A stretch of DNA of 43,272 nt from Gammaproteobacteria bacterium (GCA_021772935.1 JAJFLA010000018.1:1-43272), one strand, 5' to 3'; shown: positions 7,248 through 16,091, counted from the first letter of the stretch. The notes: generated from the letters alone by a model not told the origin. Translations and numbers: made by a program.

Positions 7248-7514
7248 ATGACGGTATTGGACGATATTCACGAGGTGATTCTCGGCATCATTGCCAAGCG
7301 CCTCTCGCTGGAGAAGGAACCCCTTGAACAGTTGAGAGTCGGAGGTCGCCTGGATAGGGTTACAGCGGTGGATTCCCTTCTGATGGTCGAATTGGTGCTG
7401 CTGCTGGAAGAGCATTTCGAAATCCGTTTCGACCCTGAGCACATTGACGCAGAAATGATCAGCGATCTGGATAGATTGGCTGAGTTCATTGCGGATGCGC
7501 GGTCAGTTTCCTGA
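7248..7514 (+). CDS. Acyl carrier protein
   Basis: An 88-residue acidic four-helix carrier protein. The phosphopantetheine attachment motif DSL is at Ser ~45 in AVDSLLMVELVLLLEEHF, and the family's final acidic helix follows (SDLDRLAEFIADA). The start at 7248 is chosen because AGGTGA lies 8 nt upstream; that site overlaps the acyltransferase stop, so translation is probably coupled. A GTG at 7236 that overlaps the stop codon (GTGA) is the alternative. By context it should carry an acyl or aminoacyl group loaded by the AMP ligase encoded immediately downstream and possibly passed to the acyltransferase. Confidence 0.85.
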   Translation: MTVLDDIHEVILGIIAKRLSLEKEPLEQLRVGGRLDRVTAVDSLLMVELVLLLEEHFEIRFDPEHIDAEMISDLDRLAEFIADARSVS

Positions 7515-7527
7515 CTGGAGTTTCTTG

Positions 7528-8973
7528 ATGTTGGATCCTGTGCTGCAATCCATTTTCAATCAAGACGACCGGCTGGCTGTCATTGACCGTGATCAGAGCT
7601 TCAGTTTTTTCAGCCTTCAAAGGTCCTCGCGAATGCTGGCCAAAAGGCTCAAACACCTGAAACTCCGGCATGGGGAGCGGATTGCCGTATTGCTTCCCAA
7701 TTCAATGCATGCTGTCGTCGCTTTTTTAGCGGTGGCCCATACAGGCTACAGCTACCTGCCCCTGAGTATTGATCTGAAGTTTGCAGAGCTGCAAAGCATT
7801 TTTCGCAAATGCGGGGTTCGGGCGGTTATTTGTTGTGCTTCAACAAGTGCACTCGTACCTGAAACCGTCCAGGTAGTGGAATTGGACAAAGTCCTCGACG
7901 ATGCAAAGGGCGATCTGCCGGAGTGCTTGCAGAAACCGGATCCGGAACGGGAGTTCGTTTGTCTGAGCACGTCCGGTAGCAGTGGGGATCCACGTATAGT
8001 TGCGCGAACCGCAGCTGCCATTTATGCCAACCTGAGACAGGTTACCGCGGGCTTGCAGGTCACTGCCGAAGACCGTTTTCTCAGTGTGGTGCCATTCTGG
8101 CATGCCAACGGATTCTCCAACTGCTTACTACTACCGCTGTTTTGCGGGGCCAGCATCGTAACCATGGACAGGTTCCTACCCCACCCAATGTTAGATTTGA
8201 TACTGGACAAAAAGCCAACGATGGTGATTGGTTCACCTTTCGTGTTCCGTGCGCTGGCACAAGTGGTCGAGCCACATTATCGTTTGGACCATGTGCGTAC
8301 GTGGATTTCTTCCGGGGCAGCGCTACCCGTGGAACTGGATAAAAAGCTGCGTAGTCTGAATATCCGGGTGCGGCAACTTTATGGTTCCTCGGAAACCGGC
8401 ACCATCAGCATCTCTTTCGGTGATCAACTGCAGGCCGGAAGTGTGGGCAAACCGCTTCAAGGCGTGCGGGTACGACTAGTGGACGGTAATAATAAGGAGG
8501 TAGCACAAGGGCACGCGGGAAAGATACAGGTGTCCAGTCCGGCCCTGTTTAGTGGTTATGTTGGTGAATTAGGTAACGAGATTCCCATGACCGAAGACGG
8601 TTTTTACTGCATGGAAGATCTGGGCACGCAGGATATAGAAGGCAACCTCGCTCTCACGGGCCGTAACGATGCAATGATCAATGTCTCCGGTGTTAAGGTG
8701 GACCCGGTGGAGATTCAGCAGGTGCTCATGTCGATGCCTGGCATCGCACAGGCCTTGGCGTTCGGGACCAAGGATGCGAACGGGCTGGAAATGATCAAAG
8801 TGCTGCTGGTGGCAGAAAGCAAGATTAGTACAGAAGATGTACTGCATTATTGCCGCAATCGGCTGGCCGAATATAAACTACCGCGCAGCATAGAGATGGT
8901 GAAGGATATCCCCCAGGAATTAATGGGCAAGAGTCCGCGTAAACTATTGGAGAACGAATATGGCATTTCCTAA
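7528..8973 (+). CDS. AMP-forming acyl ligase / adenylation enzyme
   Basis: A 481-residue class I adenylate-forming enzyme. Core motifs in order are LSTSGSSGDPRIVART (P-loop A3, about residue 145), YGSSETGTIS (A5, about 286), the EDLG...GRNDAMINVSGVKVD hinge region (A7/A8, about 370-400) and GKSPRKLL with the A10 lysine near the C-terminus. The start at 7528 is chosen because GGAG lies 6-7 nt upstream; a longer TTG-started frame overlaps the ACP. It likely activates a carboxylic acid and loads it on the adjacent ACP. The trio of LABLAT acyltransferase, ACP and ligase resembles parts of aryl polyene-type clusters, but no ketosynthase is present here. The substrate is unknown. Confidence 0.8.
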   Translation: MLDPVLQSIFNQDDRLAVIDRDQSFSFFSLQRSSRMLAKRLKHLKLRHGERIAVLLPNSMHAVVAFLAVAHTGYSYLPLSIDLKFAELQSIFRKCGVRAVICCASTSALVPETVQVVELDKVLDDAKGDLPECLQKPDPEREFVCLSTSGSSGDPRIVARTAAAIYANLRQVTAGLQVTAEDRFLSVVPFWHANGFSNCLLLPLFCGASIVTMDRFLPHPMLDLILDKKPTMVIGSPFVFRALAQVVEPHYRLDHVRTWISSGAALPVELDKKLRSLNIRVRQLYGSSETGTISISFGDQLQAGSVGKPLQGVRVRLVDGNNKEVAQGHAGKIQVSSPALFSGYVGELGNEIPMTEDGFYCMEDLGTQDIEGNLALTGRNDAMINVSGVKVDPVEIQQVLMSMPGIAQALAFGTKDANGLEMIKVLLVAESKISTEDVLHYCRNRLAEYKLPRSIEMVKDIPQELMGKSPRKLLENEYGIS

Positions 8974-9937
8974 CCAGCGACTGCGCCGACTGCGTACCAC
9001 TGCGCAGATGCGCAGCCTGGTTCGCGAAACCTCTCTCTCACCGAGTGATTTTATCCTGCCATTGTTTGTTAGCTCAGAAACAGATACGGATCGTCCCATC
9101 GGTGCTTTGCCCGGCTGTAATTTGCTGTCTGGCAAGCCCTTGACGAAATTCGCAAAGACTATCCGGGACTTCGGCGTGCCAGCGGTGCTTCTATTCGCAA
9201 TCACGACGCCGGAAGAAAAGGACCAGACAGCCTCTGTCGCCAGCGGCGTCGACGGCCCGATCCAGAAAGCGCTTGCCCAGCTTAAGGACGAGGTGCCGGA
9301 CCTGGTTCTGATTGCAGACCTGTGTCTATGTGGGTACAAATCAGATGGGCATTGCGGAATTCTCAATGATGATGGCGTGATCGACAATGACACTACGCTG
9401 GAGCGCATCGGTGAAATTGCCACGGCCTTTGCACAATCCGGAGCCGACGTGATTGCACCTTCGGGAATGATGGACGGAACGGTCCAGTCGATTCGCAGTT
9501 CGCTGGATTCCAGCGGCTTTATAAATACCGCTAACATGCCATATTCGGCGAAGTATTCCACAGTCCTTTATGGCCCCTTCAAAACGGGTACCGATTCGAG
9601 TCCGGAAAAGAGCCTGCACGATACCCATCAAATGGACATCGCCAATGGCCGCGAAGCCATGCGGGAAATCGCACTGGATATGGAAGAAGGCGCAGACATG
9701 ATCATCATTAAGCCGGCCATGCCTTGCCTGGATATAATCCATGCTGCGCGCGAGAATTTCTCGGTCCCCATCGCTGCCTATCAAGTGTCTGGTGAAACTG
9801 CGTTGATCCGCGCAGCTGGGGAACAAGGTTATTTGGACGCGGAGAAATTAATGATGGAGAGCCTGATATGTATAAAGCGTGCCGGCGCCAACATGATCAT
9901 TACCTACTCAGCGCTGGACGCTATCGCCCGGCTGTAA
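8960..9937 (+). CDS. hemB: Delta-aminolevulinic acid dehydratase (porphobilinogen synthase), zinc type
   Basis: A 325-residue protein matching HemB along its full length. It shows the N-terminal arm (RRLRTTAQMRSLVRETSLSP), the zinc-binding cysteine pattern DLCLCGYKSDGHCG (three Cys, about residues 116-129), APSGMMDGTV, the first active-site lysine in YSAKYS (near 198) and the Schiff-base lysine in DMIIIKPAMPCLDI (near 252). HemB joins two aminolevulinates to porphobilinogen in tetrapyrrole synthesis. Its ATG overlaps the ligase gene by 14 bp and has GGAG upstream, so it is translated with the lipid/ACP genes. That context is unusual for a housekeeping hemB; it may be a specialised paralogue. 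Confidence 0.9.
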   Translation: MAFPNQRLRRLRTTAQMRSLVRETSLSPSDFILPLFVSSETDTDRPIGALPGCNLLSGKPLTKFAKTIRDFGVPAVLLFAITTPEEKDQTASVASGVDGPIQKALAQLKDEVPDLVLIADLCLCGYKSDGHCGILNDDGVIDNDTTLERIGEIATAFAQSGADVIAPSGMMDGTVQSIRSSLDSSGFINTANMPYSAKYSTVLYGPFKTGTDSSPEKSLHDTHQMDIANGREAMREIALDMEEGADMIIIKPAMPCLDIIHAARENFSVPIAAYQVSGETALIRAAGEQGYLDAEKLMMESLICIKRAGANMIITYSALDAIARL

Positions 9938-10251
9938 AAGTCAGTCCACGTTAGCCCGGACATTTCACCAAGTATCCGGGAATTGCTCTGTAGCTGGCGA
10001 AACAGTTTGGTTTATCGTTCGAAGAAGCATAGCGCCTTGGGCGTAGTTTGACGTGTGTCAACGAGCCTGGCTTGGTAATGTGCATAATTATCGGACTGCG
10101 CTGGGGTAACAGATCGGCATGGATCGCTTTTGTCTCCAGATGAGTGAGAATCTTTCTGATCACCAGTAGGTCTTCGGTTGTCGATTCCAAGATCGGATAG
10201 GTTTTGAGGAGGGACAGGTAACTCTCAGACCTTCGCCTCTCAAAGAACCAA
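9938..10251. other. Hairpin and possible transposase tail remnant
   Basis: A CCCGGA-n14-TCCGGG hairpin (9955-9980) lies 17 bp after the hemB stop with no T-run. On the minus strand, about 10140-10200, the frame reads STTEDLLVIRKILTHLETKA, which resembles the tail of IS91-type transposases (V-I-x-x-I-L-x-H-L). This is weak and no other part of a transposase was found. Confidence 0.3.
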
Positions 10252-10890
10252 TCATTGCCCGCCACGAACTGGCCAGACGCCGTAGGTGGTGACGGTCTTG
10301 TCGTCCGCGGTGACAACGCCAAAGCTGAGGTTCATCCCCGCGGCCTTCGTGGTGTCAATCGGGTAGGTAGTAGACGACCAGTAGTGTGCGTCCTCCACGC
10401 TGGAAAAGCTGCTTCCAAGTCCCTCTGCCCAACATGAGTCGCCACTGTCATCCGTGATTGACGGTGCGTTCACGTCTTTGCAGTCCGGATCGCCATCGAT
10501 CCCCAATGCATCTGCAACCATCACCTCAAACTCATCGACCTTTGGCAGCCGCCATTCGCCGGGGGACGAGCCGTCGCTCAGACCACAGTCGGAATCCGTG
10601 ACAACCGAATAAGGAGATATGTCCCCGAGGCCGGCCACAAACTCCATAGCCACATGCCAATCCACTCCCACTCCCACTCCACCAACGCAGTTCGCATTCT
10701 TCAGCCACACCAGTGAGGTTCGGTTGTCCGTCACCGTACCGTTCCCACAGTCCACGTATATGTCGCTGCTGTCGTCGCCACAAGACGAATCAGCCGTTTG
10801 AAGCGCTACGAAACCTTCTCCTCCCGTTTCACTCACGACGGGATACAGAACAAACAGACCCCCCAGTGCCAGTATTCTCATCCACTTCAT
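10252..10890 (-). CDS. DUF1566 (Lcl C-terminal domain) exported protein
   Basis: A 212-residue protein with a signal peptide (MKWMRILALGGLFVLYPVVS). The start at 10890 is chosen because GGGAGATCGAG directly precedes this ATG; the in-frame upstream extension is unlikely. The mature part shows DUF1566 hallmarks: GTVTDNRTSLVWLKNANC (about residues 52-69), EWRLPKVDEFEVM and YWSSTTYPID, ending in WPVRGGQ. Such domains are found in secreted or surface-associated proteins of unknown function. Six or more cysteines suggest disulphides. It is a single gene with no evident operon partner. Confidence 0.75.
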   Translation of the reverse strand: MKWMRILALGGLFVLYPVVSETGGEGFVALQTADSSCGDDSSDIYVDCGNGTVTDNRTSLVWLKNANCVGGVGVGVDWHVAMEFVAGLGDISPYSVVTDSDCGLSDGSSPGEWRLPKVDEFEVMVADALGIDGDPDCKDVNAPSITDDSGDSCWAEGLGSSFSSVEDAHYWSSTTYPIDTTKAAGMNLSFGVVTADDKTVTTYGVWPVRGGQ

Positions 10891-11174
10891 CTCGATCTCC
10901 CAAGTAAGTGAGTATAGGTAGCATAAAGACCATATTATCAGAAATTGGCGGGCATTCGGGTATTGGTAAGCTAGTAAACTCATGCTCTCTCCCCGCAGAA
11001 TCTTGAAATCGAGCAATGCATAAATTTTATTGGGCGGGAAAGTTGGAATGATGCACAGCCGGAGTTTCGACGACAGAATAAACGCCAACCCCTGAGCTGA
11101 ACATCAACTACATAAAACACCAGATAATTTGAATTAGCAATCCGGTGTACTCGATGTCAGGTCAAAACCCGCCC

Positions 11175-11528
11175 CTAGATCACCTCGGCCCCGGCATCTT
11201 GGAAGATGCTGATAGCTGTTTCTGCATCGTTGGTGCTATCGAAACCGATATAGGCGACGAATCGCGTCCCGATCACGGCCACAGAAAGGCCCCGGATGTT
11301 GATTCCCGCATCGGCAATCAGTCCCGTCAGTTTAGCAGTAGCGCCGGGTTTGTTGTCTGCCTCGAAGCACACGGCATCCACGCTTCTTGTGAGGCTGAAG
11401 CCTAAGGTATTGGCCGCTTTGACCTCCCTGTCCCCTCGTATCGGTGTGACAAAAACAACTCCCGAGCCGGGATTCTCAGGTGTACGCCTTGCGATGATGA
11501 AATTGAAGTCAGCACTAGCCTCGTCCAT
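11175..11528 (-). CDS. ACT-domain protein
   Basis: A 117-residue protein with a single ACT-like fold. KPGATAKLTGLIADAGINIRG (split here as KPGATAKLT and GLIADAGINIRG, about residues 63-83) is the classic ACT ligand-binding turn, followed by VAYIGFD and a final helix and strand. Stand-alone ACT proteins usually bind amino acids or regulate a partner enzyme. No partner gene is adjacent: downstream is the hemB/DUF1566 region and upstream is a dispersed repeat. The ligand is unknown. Confidence 0.7.
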   Translation of the reverse strand: MDEASADFNFIIARRTPENPGSGVVFVTPIRGDREVKAANTLGFSLTRSVDAVCFEADNKPGATAKLTGLIADAGINIRGLSVAVIGTRFVAYIGFDSTNDAETAISIFQDAGAEVI

Positions 11529-11587
11529 AGTTCATATCGTTGAAATTGGCAACTAATGAACATCCGCTTTGTCGGTGCGACCTCAAC

Positions 11588-11630
11588 CGGTTAGTCGCCT
11601 TATGCAGTGGCCTATAGCAGCCAGCCAACG
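11588..11630 (+). repeat. Dispersed repeat R1, right-end fragment, copy C
   Basis: CCGGTTAGTCGCCTTATGCA continues to GTGGCCTATAGCAG and matches the last ~43 bp of copies A (to 6063) and B (to 17404). Only the right end is present. Confidence 0.6.
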
Positions 11631-11636
11631 AGAGAG

Positions 11637-12632
11637 CTATTGTTGGAGATTCTGAGGCTCGCGGCGTGATAACGCATTCGCGACCTCATCCTCATCTATT
11701 CTAATGTCTTTCACTAGGCTAACCAAAAGCGTTTGTTCCATAGGATAAAGTTGTTCTTCCTCTTCACTTCGTTGAGTGTGAATGACTAAAACAGGAAAGA
11801 TTTGATAGTCTGACTGATACCAGGCCAATTGGACTTCTGCAATTTTGTAATCCTCCATTTCATCAACAAAAAATGAATCGACCTGAGCGATGACTTCCTC
11901 AATTGGCAAATAAGGAAAATACTTTCCAGAGGATTCATCAATAGGCGTCCACATAATGCTCTTGTAGGATATGATTTCCAGGGAAGCGGGATGAAAATCA
12001 ACTATTTGTTTAGAATTGATGACCTCTAGATCATGAAACCTCCTGAAGTATTTTGCTCTGTGCAATATCGTATAGGTGTCGCCCGCTCTGGGTTCCTCCC
12101 TAATAATTCTGGATTTCCATGAAAGGACGAAAAAATCAAAAATATCGTCATTATTGGTTACTGCAACAAATCGATTTCGTTGTATGAACTTCTTTCCGAG
12201 ATCAGCGATAAAATTTTTGTCTTGCGTCTTCTGAGTAGGAACCCAAAGGGCCTTATGAAAAGACCGGCTTCTAGGCTGCTTGTCAAAATAAATATTAAAA
12301 GGGCTTGGTGATACCACTCCATCTACATCAGCGTCAGCGTATGGAATTGAGATGTTCTCTCTTACTTCCAGCTTGCATTGCACGCTCTCCCTGTGGTCGA
12401 GTGATCTACAAGATGCTTTTTGCAAATCGATATGTCTCTTAACCCATTTTTCTATGTTTTCAAAAACCAGTTTATTTTCGACCAGATCCAGGTCATAGAC
12501 TTTCACCGGATCATTGACGATTTTATCGATATCCGATCTAAAGGAAGCATCCAGCGCAAGGGCTTCGCAAAATGAAGAAAAGTACATTAATGGTAAAAAA
12601 ATAGAACCAAGTATGATTGAGCGAACTCTCAT
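11637..12632 (-). CDS. Exported protein of unknown function, partner of the His/Cys lipoprotein
   Basis: A 331-residue protein with a Sec signal (MRVRSIILGSIFLPLMYFSS, cleavage likely near residue 27). The rest is soluble with alternating strands. The C-terminal part (VAQVDSFF... AEVQLAWYQSD... FPVLVIHTQ) loosely recalls PepSY-like beta-alpha-beta repeats, which often act as inhibitors or chaperones of exported peptidases; this is only an impression. It begins 24 bp after the stop of the upstream lipoprotein gene and is surely co-transcribed with it, so a peptidase/inhibitor pairing is possible. No family was firmly recognised. Confidence 0.6.
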   Translation of the reverse strand: MRVRSIILGSIFLPLMYFSSFCEALALDASFRSDIDKIVNDPVKVYDLDLVENKLVFENIEKWVKRHIDLQKASCRSLDHRESVQCKLEVRENISIPYADADVDGVVSPSPFNIYFDKQPRSRSFHKALWVPTQKTQDKNFIADLGKKFIQRNRFVAVTNNDDIFDFFVLSWKSRIIREEPRAGDTYTILHRAKYFRRFHDLEVINSKQIVDFHPASLEIISYKSIMWTPIDESSGKYFPYLPIEEVIAQVDSFFVDEMEDYKIAEVQLAWYQSDYQIFPVLVIHTQRSEEEEQLYPMEQTLLVSLVKDIRIDEDEVANALSRREPQNLQQ

Positions 12633-12656
12633 TCGATTTATCTCCGCAAATAGTAC

Positions 12657-13730
12657 CTATTCAAGGAAAGAGACTATCTTGAGTACATAGTTGCTATTCG
12701 CATGAATGTAGTCATCCTTTTCAGAGAAAACGGTATCATTCTCATACACCTGCGGGTAGAAAACCGTTGCCATGTTTTTCCCATTCCGTTGCTTCAGCTC
12801 GTCCGAAGCAGCATCAAGCCAAGCGTCAACAACGCCCCATCCGCCATCCAGTTTATTTGCGAACTGCTTGACAAACTTCTTACCGTTTATGGTCCGCCAA
12901 TACCCCCAGTGAACAGAATTAACCGCAAAATTGGTTCTGAAACCTAAAACCATGTGGAGTCCGGTAAAAGGCCTGTTGTCTAGTTGACTATCAGGGTAAT
13001 TAAACCAATATTCCCAGTATGTCATTGGCGTCGACTCATCCTCCAGTGACAATGTATTACAATTCATAAACACCAAATACTCAGCATCTCCTGATGACCC
13101 ACAGGGTGCAAAATTCCCATACTCTGTGTCCGGCAAATAGACATCCCCTCCATAACGAGGCCCGTATGAATACTTGCTACCATGCCCAAAAGAGACCACT
13201 AGGTCGGCGCCGTTGGCGAACGTCATTGACTGAGTGTTGTAGAATCGGTTCTCTGACCAATAGTATTGGGAGTTCGCGTAGGCGTCGTAGGAGTCGATAA
13301 ACTTGTTCGCCATATCAATTTGAACCGATCTTTCCTTTTTATTACCTCCTCCAACGTAAACGGCAAAATCCAGATCATTGTCTTCGCGCCCATTGTCTCC
13401 TGACGTTAAGTCATATTGTTGTGAATATGTTTTGATCTCGCCATCACCATATATCGCTTCACCATCTAACTGGAGATCAATGTTATATATGCCCCTACCT
13501 TTGCAGCTATCGTAGGCCACATCATAAGTAACATTGACTCCAGAGCCATTCACTTCGTTGATCGAGTAATTCAGTTGCGATAATTCGTCTTTTTTTGTGG
13601 CTCCGACTCTTACTTGAATGACATCTCCCTGTTTCGGGTTCGGGGGAATCGGAGTCATCACCATGGCGCGGTGGCAAGCAGAAATTGTCACGAGCAAGAT
13701 GACGACAGCAATTAACTTTGTTGCGCTCAT
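12657..13730 (-). CDS. Lipoprotein with clan-CD-like His/Cys dyad (DUF6345-like)
   Basis: A 357-residue lipoprotein. The signal ends in a lipobox (VTISAC, Cys near residue 19). About 150 N-terminal residues form a beta-rich domain. The C-terminal domain starts with DLDFAVYVGG and contains ADLVVSFGHGSKYS, then EYLVFMNCNTL: a His-Gly after one hydrophobic strand and a Cys after the next, the layout of caspase/gingipain-type (clan CD) cysteine peptidases. Similar proteins are annotated as DUF6345 as far as I recall. The ATG at 13730 is preferred over an upstream TTG. It forms a two-gene operon with 11637-12632. Peptidase activity is inferred, not shown. Confidence 0.6.
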   Translation of the reverse strand: MSATKLIAVVILLVTISACHRAMVMTPIPPNPKQGDVIQVRVGATKKDELSQLNYSINEVNGSGVNVTYDVAYDSCKGRGIYNIDLQLDGEAIYGDGEIKTYSQQYDLTSGDNGREDNDLDFAVYVGGGNKKERSVQIDMANKFIDSYDAYANSQYYWSENRFYNTQSMTFANGADLVVSFGHGSKYSYGPRYGGDVYLPDTEYGNFAPCGSSGDAEYLVFMNCNTLSLEDESTPMTYWEYWFNYPDSQLDNRPFTGLHMVLGFRTNFAVNSVHWGYWRTINGKKFVKQFANKLDGGWGVVDAWLDAASDELKQRNGKNMATVFYPQVYENDTVFSEKDDYIHANSNYVLKIVSFLE

Positions 13731-13889
13731 AAAGTTCAAGTCAGAGACCAATAGCTCTCATAGAAGGAATCTCAACGGCCTTCACCATTAAGAACCTATG
13801 TTACGCCACAGTATTTGGCCTGTCATTCAGGCATTGTGCAGCTTGAGTAGAACATTATTTCCTAACCCAACGTTGTCGTAACTGAAATG

Positions 13890-15089
13890 CTAAGGTTTGT
13901 CAGCTGAGAGGACTATTTCTGTGGTTTCAGGATAACTGGCAATCCGATCCAATGCGCCCTCAAGGGTGGCACCATTAGACGAAAATACACTTCCCCAACC
14001 AGAAATCTTCTTGTTTAACTGAGTTCGATTAAGCTCCAGGTTATAGTCGGAAAACGAATCTGGCCCGACCTCCCCGGGTGTATGAATATCCAGCATTAGG
14101 GTCGGAGTGTCCGCGTCAAAATTAAAGTCCGAAAAGTTCAGGGTCTTTAAGCGGGGAGAATCTTTGGTCCGAAACCGTATTGTTTTATTGGTCAGGTCAC
14201 ACACATAGGACCACTGGGTACCTTCCCAAGCCATTTCGTCGAGAATCTTCATTCCATAATCGAGTGGAAGCAAAGGTGAATCTGGACCCCTGCTGATTAG
14301 TGTGGCGGCGTTTACGAACCGATCGTCTTCTGCGGGCTCCTCAGGATCACGTTGACGTTCATCCCCTTTAAGTAATACGAGCCTGTCACCACCGAAACCT
14401 TCATATTTAAGCAGTCGATCCATTTCGGTTGCATATGTTTCATTGGCGAGAACTGTGTATGGCATGGCCTTTCCGTAGGTCAGAACCGGCTTGCCATCTA
14501 TGAACTCTATGGCTGCGGTATTGCCATCCGCGTCAGCTGAAAAAAAGTGCCAGTTCCAACCGTCGATGATCACTTCGTTCGCACTTTTAACCACCTGGTC
14601 TACAGACTCGAAATTATCAAGCACATACTGCATCCATAACATCATGAAGAAGCGAGGTTTTGCAGAATCTTCGGGGTACTTGTTTTCCACAAGCGACATT
14701 TCCTGTATGAACAGGCCAACCTCATTCATTCCCCCATCAACGAAATCCCGACCGAATGTGTTGAAGGCAATGGATCCATACTTTGAAATCCAGGTAATGT
14801 GTGGATTGGCAACTTTCTGGCCATAAGCCAGTTCGTTCCAAGATCGACTTTCCTTGCGGATACCGCGTTTGTTAATGACGACAGCACCAGATGTAAACTT
14901 TTGACTATCCAGATTTCGCCCTGCAATAAATGCCCCATCTTTTTCTACCAAAAAACTGGCGCAGGCTAGAGCCTCCTGGATTGCCACTGGCGTCAGGCAA
15001 AGCCCAACCAACAACATCAGACCATAAACTCGGACCTTTAAGATCGTGGGCAGGATGAAATCTTGATGGTGCATTCTTTGAAACCCCAT
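13890..15089 (-). CDS. Choloylglycine hydrolase/penicillin V acylase-family amidase
   Basis: A 399-residue exported N-terminal-nucleophile hydrolase. After the signal peptide (GLMLLVGLCLTPVAIQEALA) the mature chain would begin with CASF, placing the nucleophilic Cys at the new N-terminus (residue ~43), as in bile salt hydrolases and penicillin V acylases. AGRNLD shortly after carries the conserved Arg and Asp, and FNTFGRDFVDGGMNEVGLF (about 110-128) and a later Asn/Arg region fit the Ntn fold. Family members cleave linear amides such as conjugated bile salts, penicillin V or N-acyl homoserine lactones; the substrate here is unknown. An alternative ATG at 15074 exists. Confidence 0.8.
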   Translation of the reverse strand: MGFQRMHHQDFILPTILKVRVYGLMLLVGLCLTPVAIQEALACASFLVEKDGAFIAGRNLDSQKFTSGAVVINKRGIRKESRSWNELAYGQKVANPHITWISKYGSIAFNTFGRDFVDGGMNEVGLFIQEMSLVENKYPEDSAKPRFFMMLWMQYVLDNFESVDQVVKSANEVIIDGWNWHFFSADADGNTAAIEFIDGKPVLTYGKAMPYTVLANETYATEMDRLLKYEGFGGDRLVLLKGDERQRDPEEPAEDDRFVNAATLISRGPDSPLLPLDYGMKILDEMAWEGTQWSYVCDLTNKTIRFRTKDSPRLKTLNFSDFNFDADTPTLMLDIHTPGEVGPDSFSDYNLELNRTQLNKKISGWGSVFSSNGATLEGALDRIASYPETTEIVLSADKP

Positions 15090-15276
15090 GTGAATAGATT
15101 ATGCCAGTTGATTCGCGTGCGAATCACTTTGGTTAAGACGCCTCTGGTTAGAGATTGGTTTAAACTTATGTCATTCCGCTTGGCATGTTCACGCCAAAGG
15201 GCGACACGTTTGTTTCAGACGATATGATAAGTTACGATTAGATCAATAATATTAAAAAAAATAATAGGAAACCATT

Positions 15277-16005
15277 ATGCCATCACTACTAAAGTTACTC
15301 TCATTTGCATTATTTACGGTAACAATTACCAGCCAAGCAACAGAGCTTACCTTAACGACAGAGCAAGGTTTTGAACTTAAAACTAACTATTATCAACCTG
15401 AAAACGCTGAAGAAAGAGCAGTGCTTTTATTACATCAATGCAACTATAACCGCACTATGTATGACGATATAGGCAGAGATTTCAGTCTACGCGGTATACA
15501 TGCACTAAGCTTAGATTTTCGTGGGTTTGGTGAAAGTATTGACGAAGAGACTGATATGAAGAAATTCGGAAGAAATGCTTCGTTAGCTTATATGAAACAT
15601 TGGCCAAAAGATGTGCAATTGGCTTATGACTTTTTACGCGAGAAAGTAGGCACCAATGGCATCATTGGTGTGACAGGATCAAGTTGTGGTGGCCGTCAAG
15701 CAAAAATCTTGGCCGAAAATAATCCTATCAATGCGATTAGTTTTTTTTCATCAAACATTGTACATAATGACGATGACGATACGATTGCTAGTTACAAAGC
15801 AATAGCTAATAAACCAACTTTATTCATTTCGGCAGAAGAAGACGGCACCTTTGCCGGCACTCAGAGGGGTTTTACCTTAAATGAAAACATAAATTCTAAA
15901 TTTCTTTCTTATAAAGGTAAAGGTCATGGTTACCCCCTGTTGGAACAAGATAAACACCTAGCTAAAACGCTGGTTGATTGGTTTGATAGCAACTTAATTA
16001 AATAA
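15277..16005 (+). CDS. Exported alpha/beta hydrolase, dienelactone-hydrolase-like
   Basis: A 242-residue hydrolase with a signal peptide (MPSLLKLLSFALFTVTITSQ). The catalytic triad can be read: Cys in GVTGSSCGGRQ (near residue 133), Asp/Glu in FISAEEDGTF (near 188) and His in GKGHGYPLL (near 215). A Cys nucleophile is typical of dienelactone hydrolases rather than of ordinary serine esterases. AGGAAACC precedes the ATG. The coding sequence is much richer in A+T than its neighbours and is bounded by a hairpin and mobile-repeat sequence on its right, so horizontal acquisition is likely. The substrate is unknown. Confidence 0.75.
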   Translation: MPSLLKLLSFALFTVTITSQATELTLTTEQGFELKTNYYQPENAEERAVLLLHQCNYNRTMYDDIGRDFSLRGIHALSLDFRGFGESIDEETDMKKFGRNASLAYMKHWPKDVQLAYDFLREKVGTNGIIGVTGSSCGGRQAKILAENNPINAISFFSSNIVHNDDDDTIASYKAIANKPTLFISAEEDGTFAGTQRGFTLNENINSKFLSYKGKGHGYPLLEQDKHLAKTLVDWFDSNLIK

Positions 16006-16041
16006 TCACTCGATTAGTAACCATTGGTCACCATTCAAAAT

Positions 16042-16062
16042 AGCAGGCGTTTAGCGCCTGCT
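16042..16062. terminator. Strong hairpin downstream of the hydrolase gene
   Basis: AGCAGGCG-tttag-CGCCTGCT is a perfect 8-bp stem with a 5-nt loop, 36 bp after the stop at 16005. There is no T-run on the plus strand; on the minus strand it is followed by ATTTTG, so termination strength is uncertain. Confidence 0.5.
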
Positions 16063-16076
16063 TAAGGGTGGGAAAG

Positions 16077-16091
16077 GGGCCGGATACATTT
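16077..16091 (+). repeat. GGGCCGGATAC dispersed repeat, short copy
   Basis: GGGCCGGATACATTT matches the first 15 bp of the repeat at 3473 and 17190, then diverges. Confidence 0.55.
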
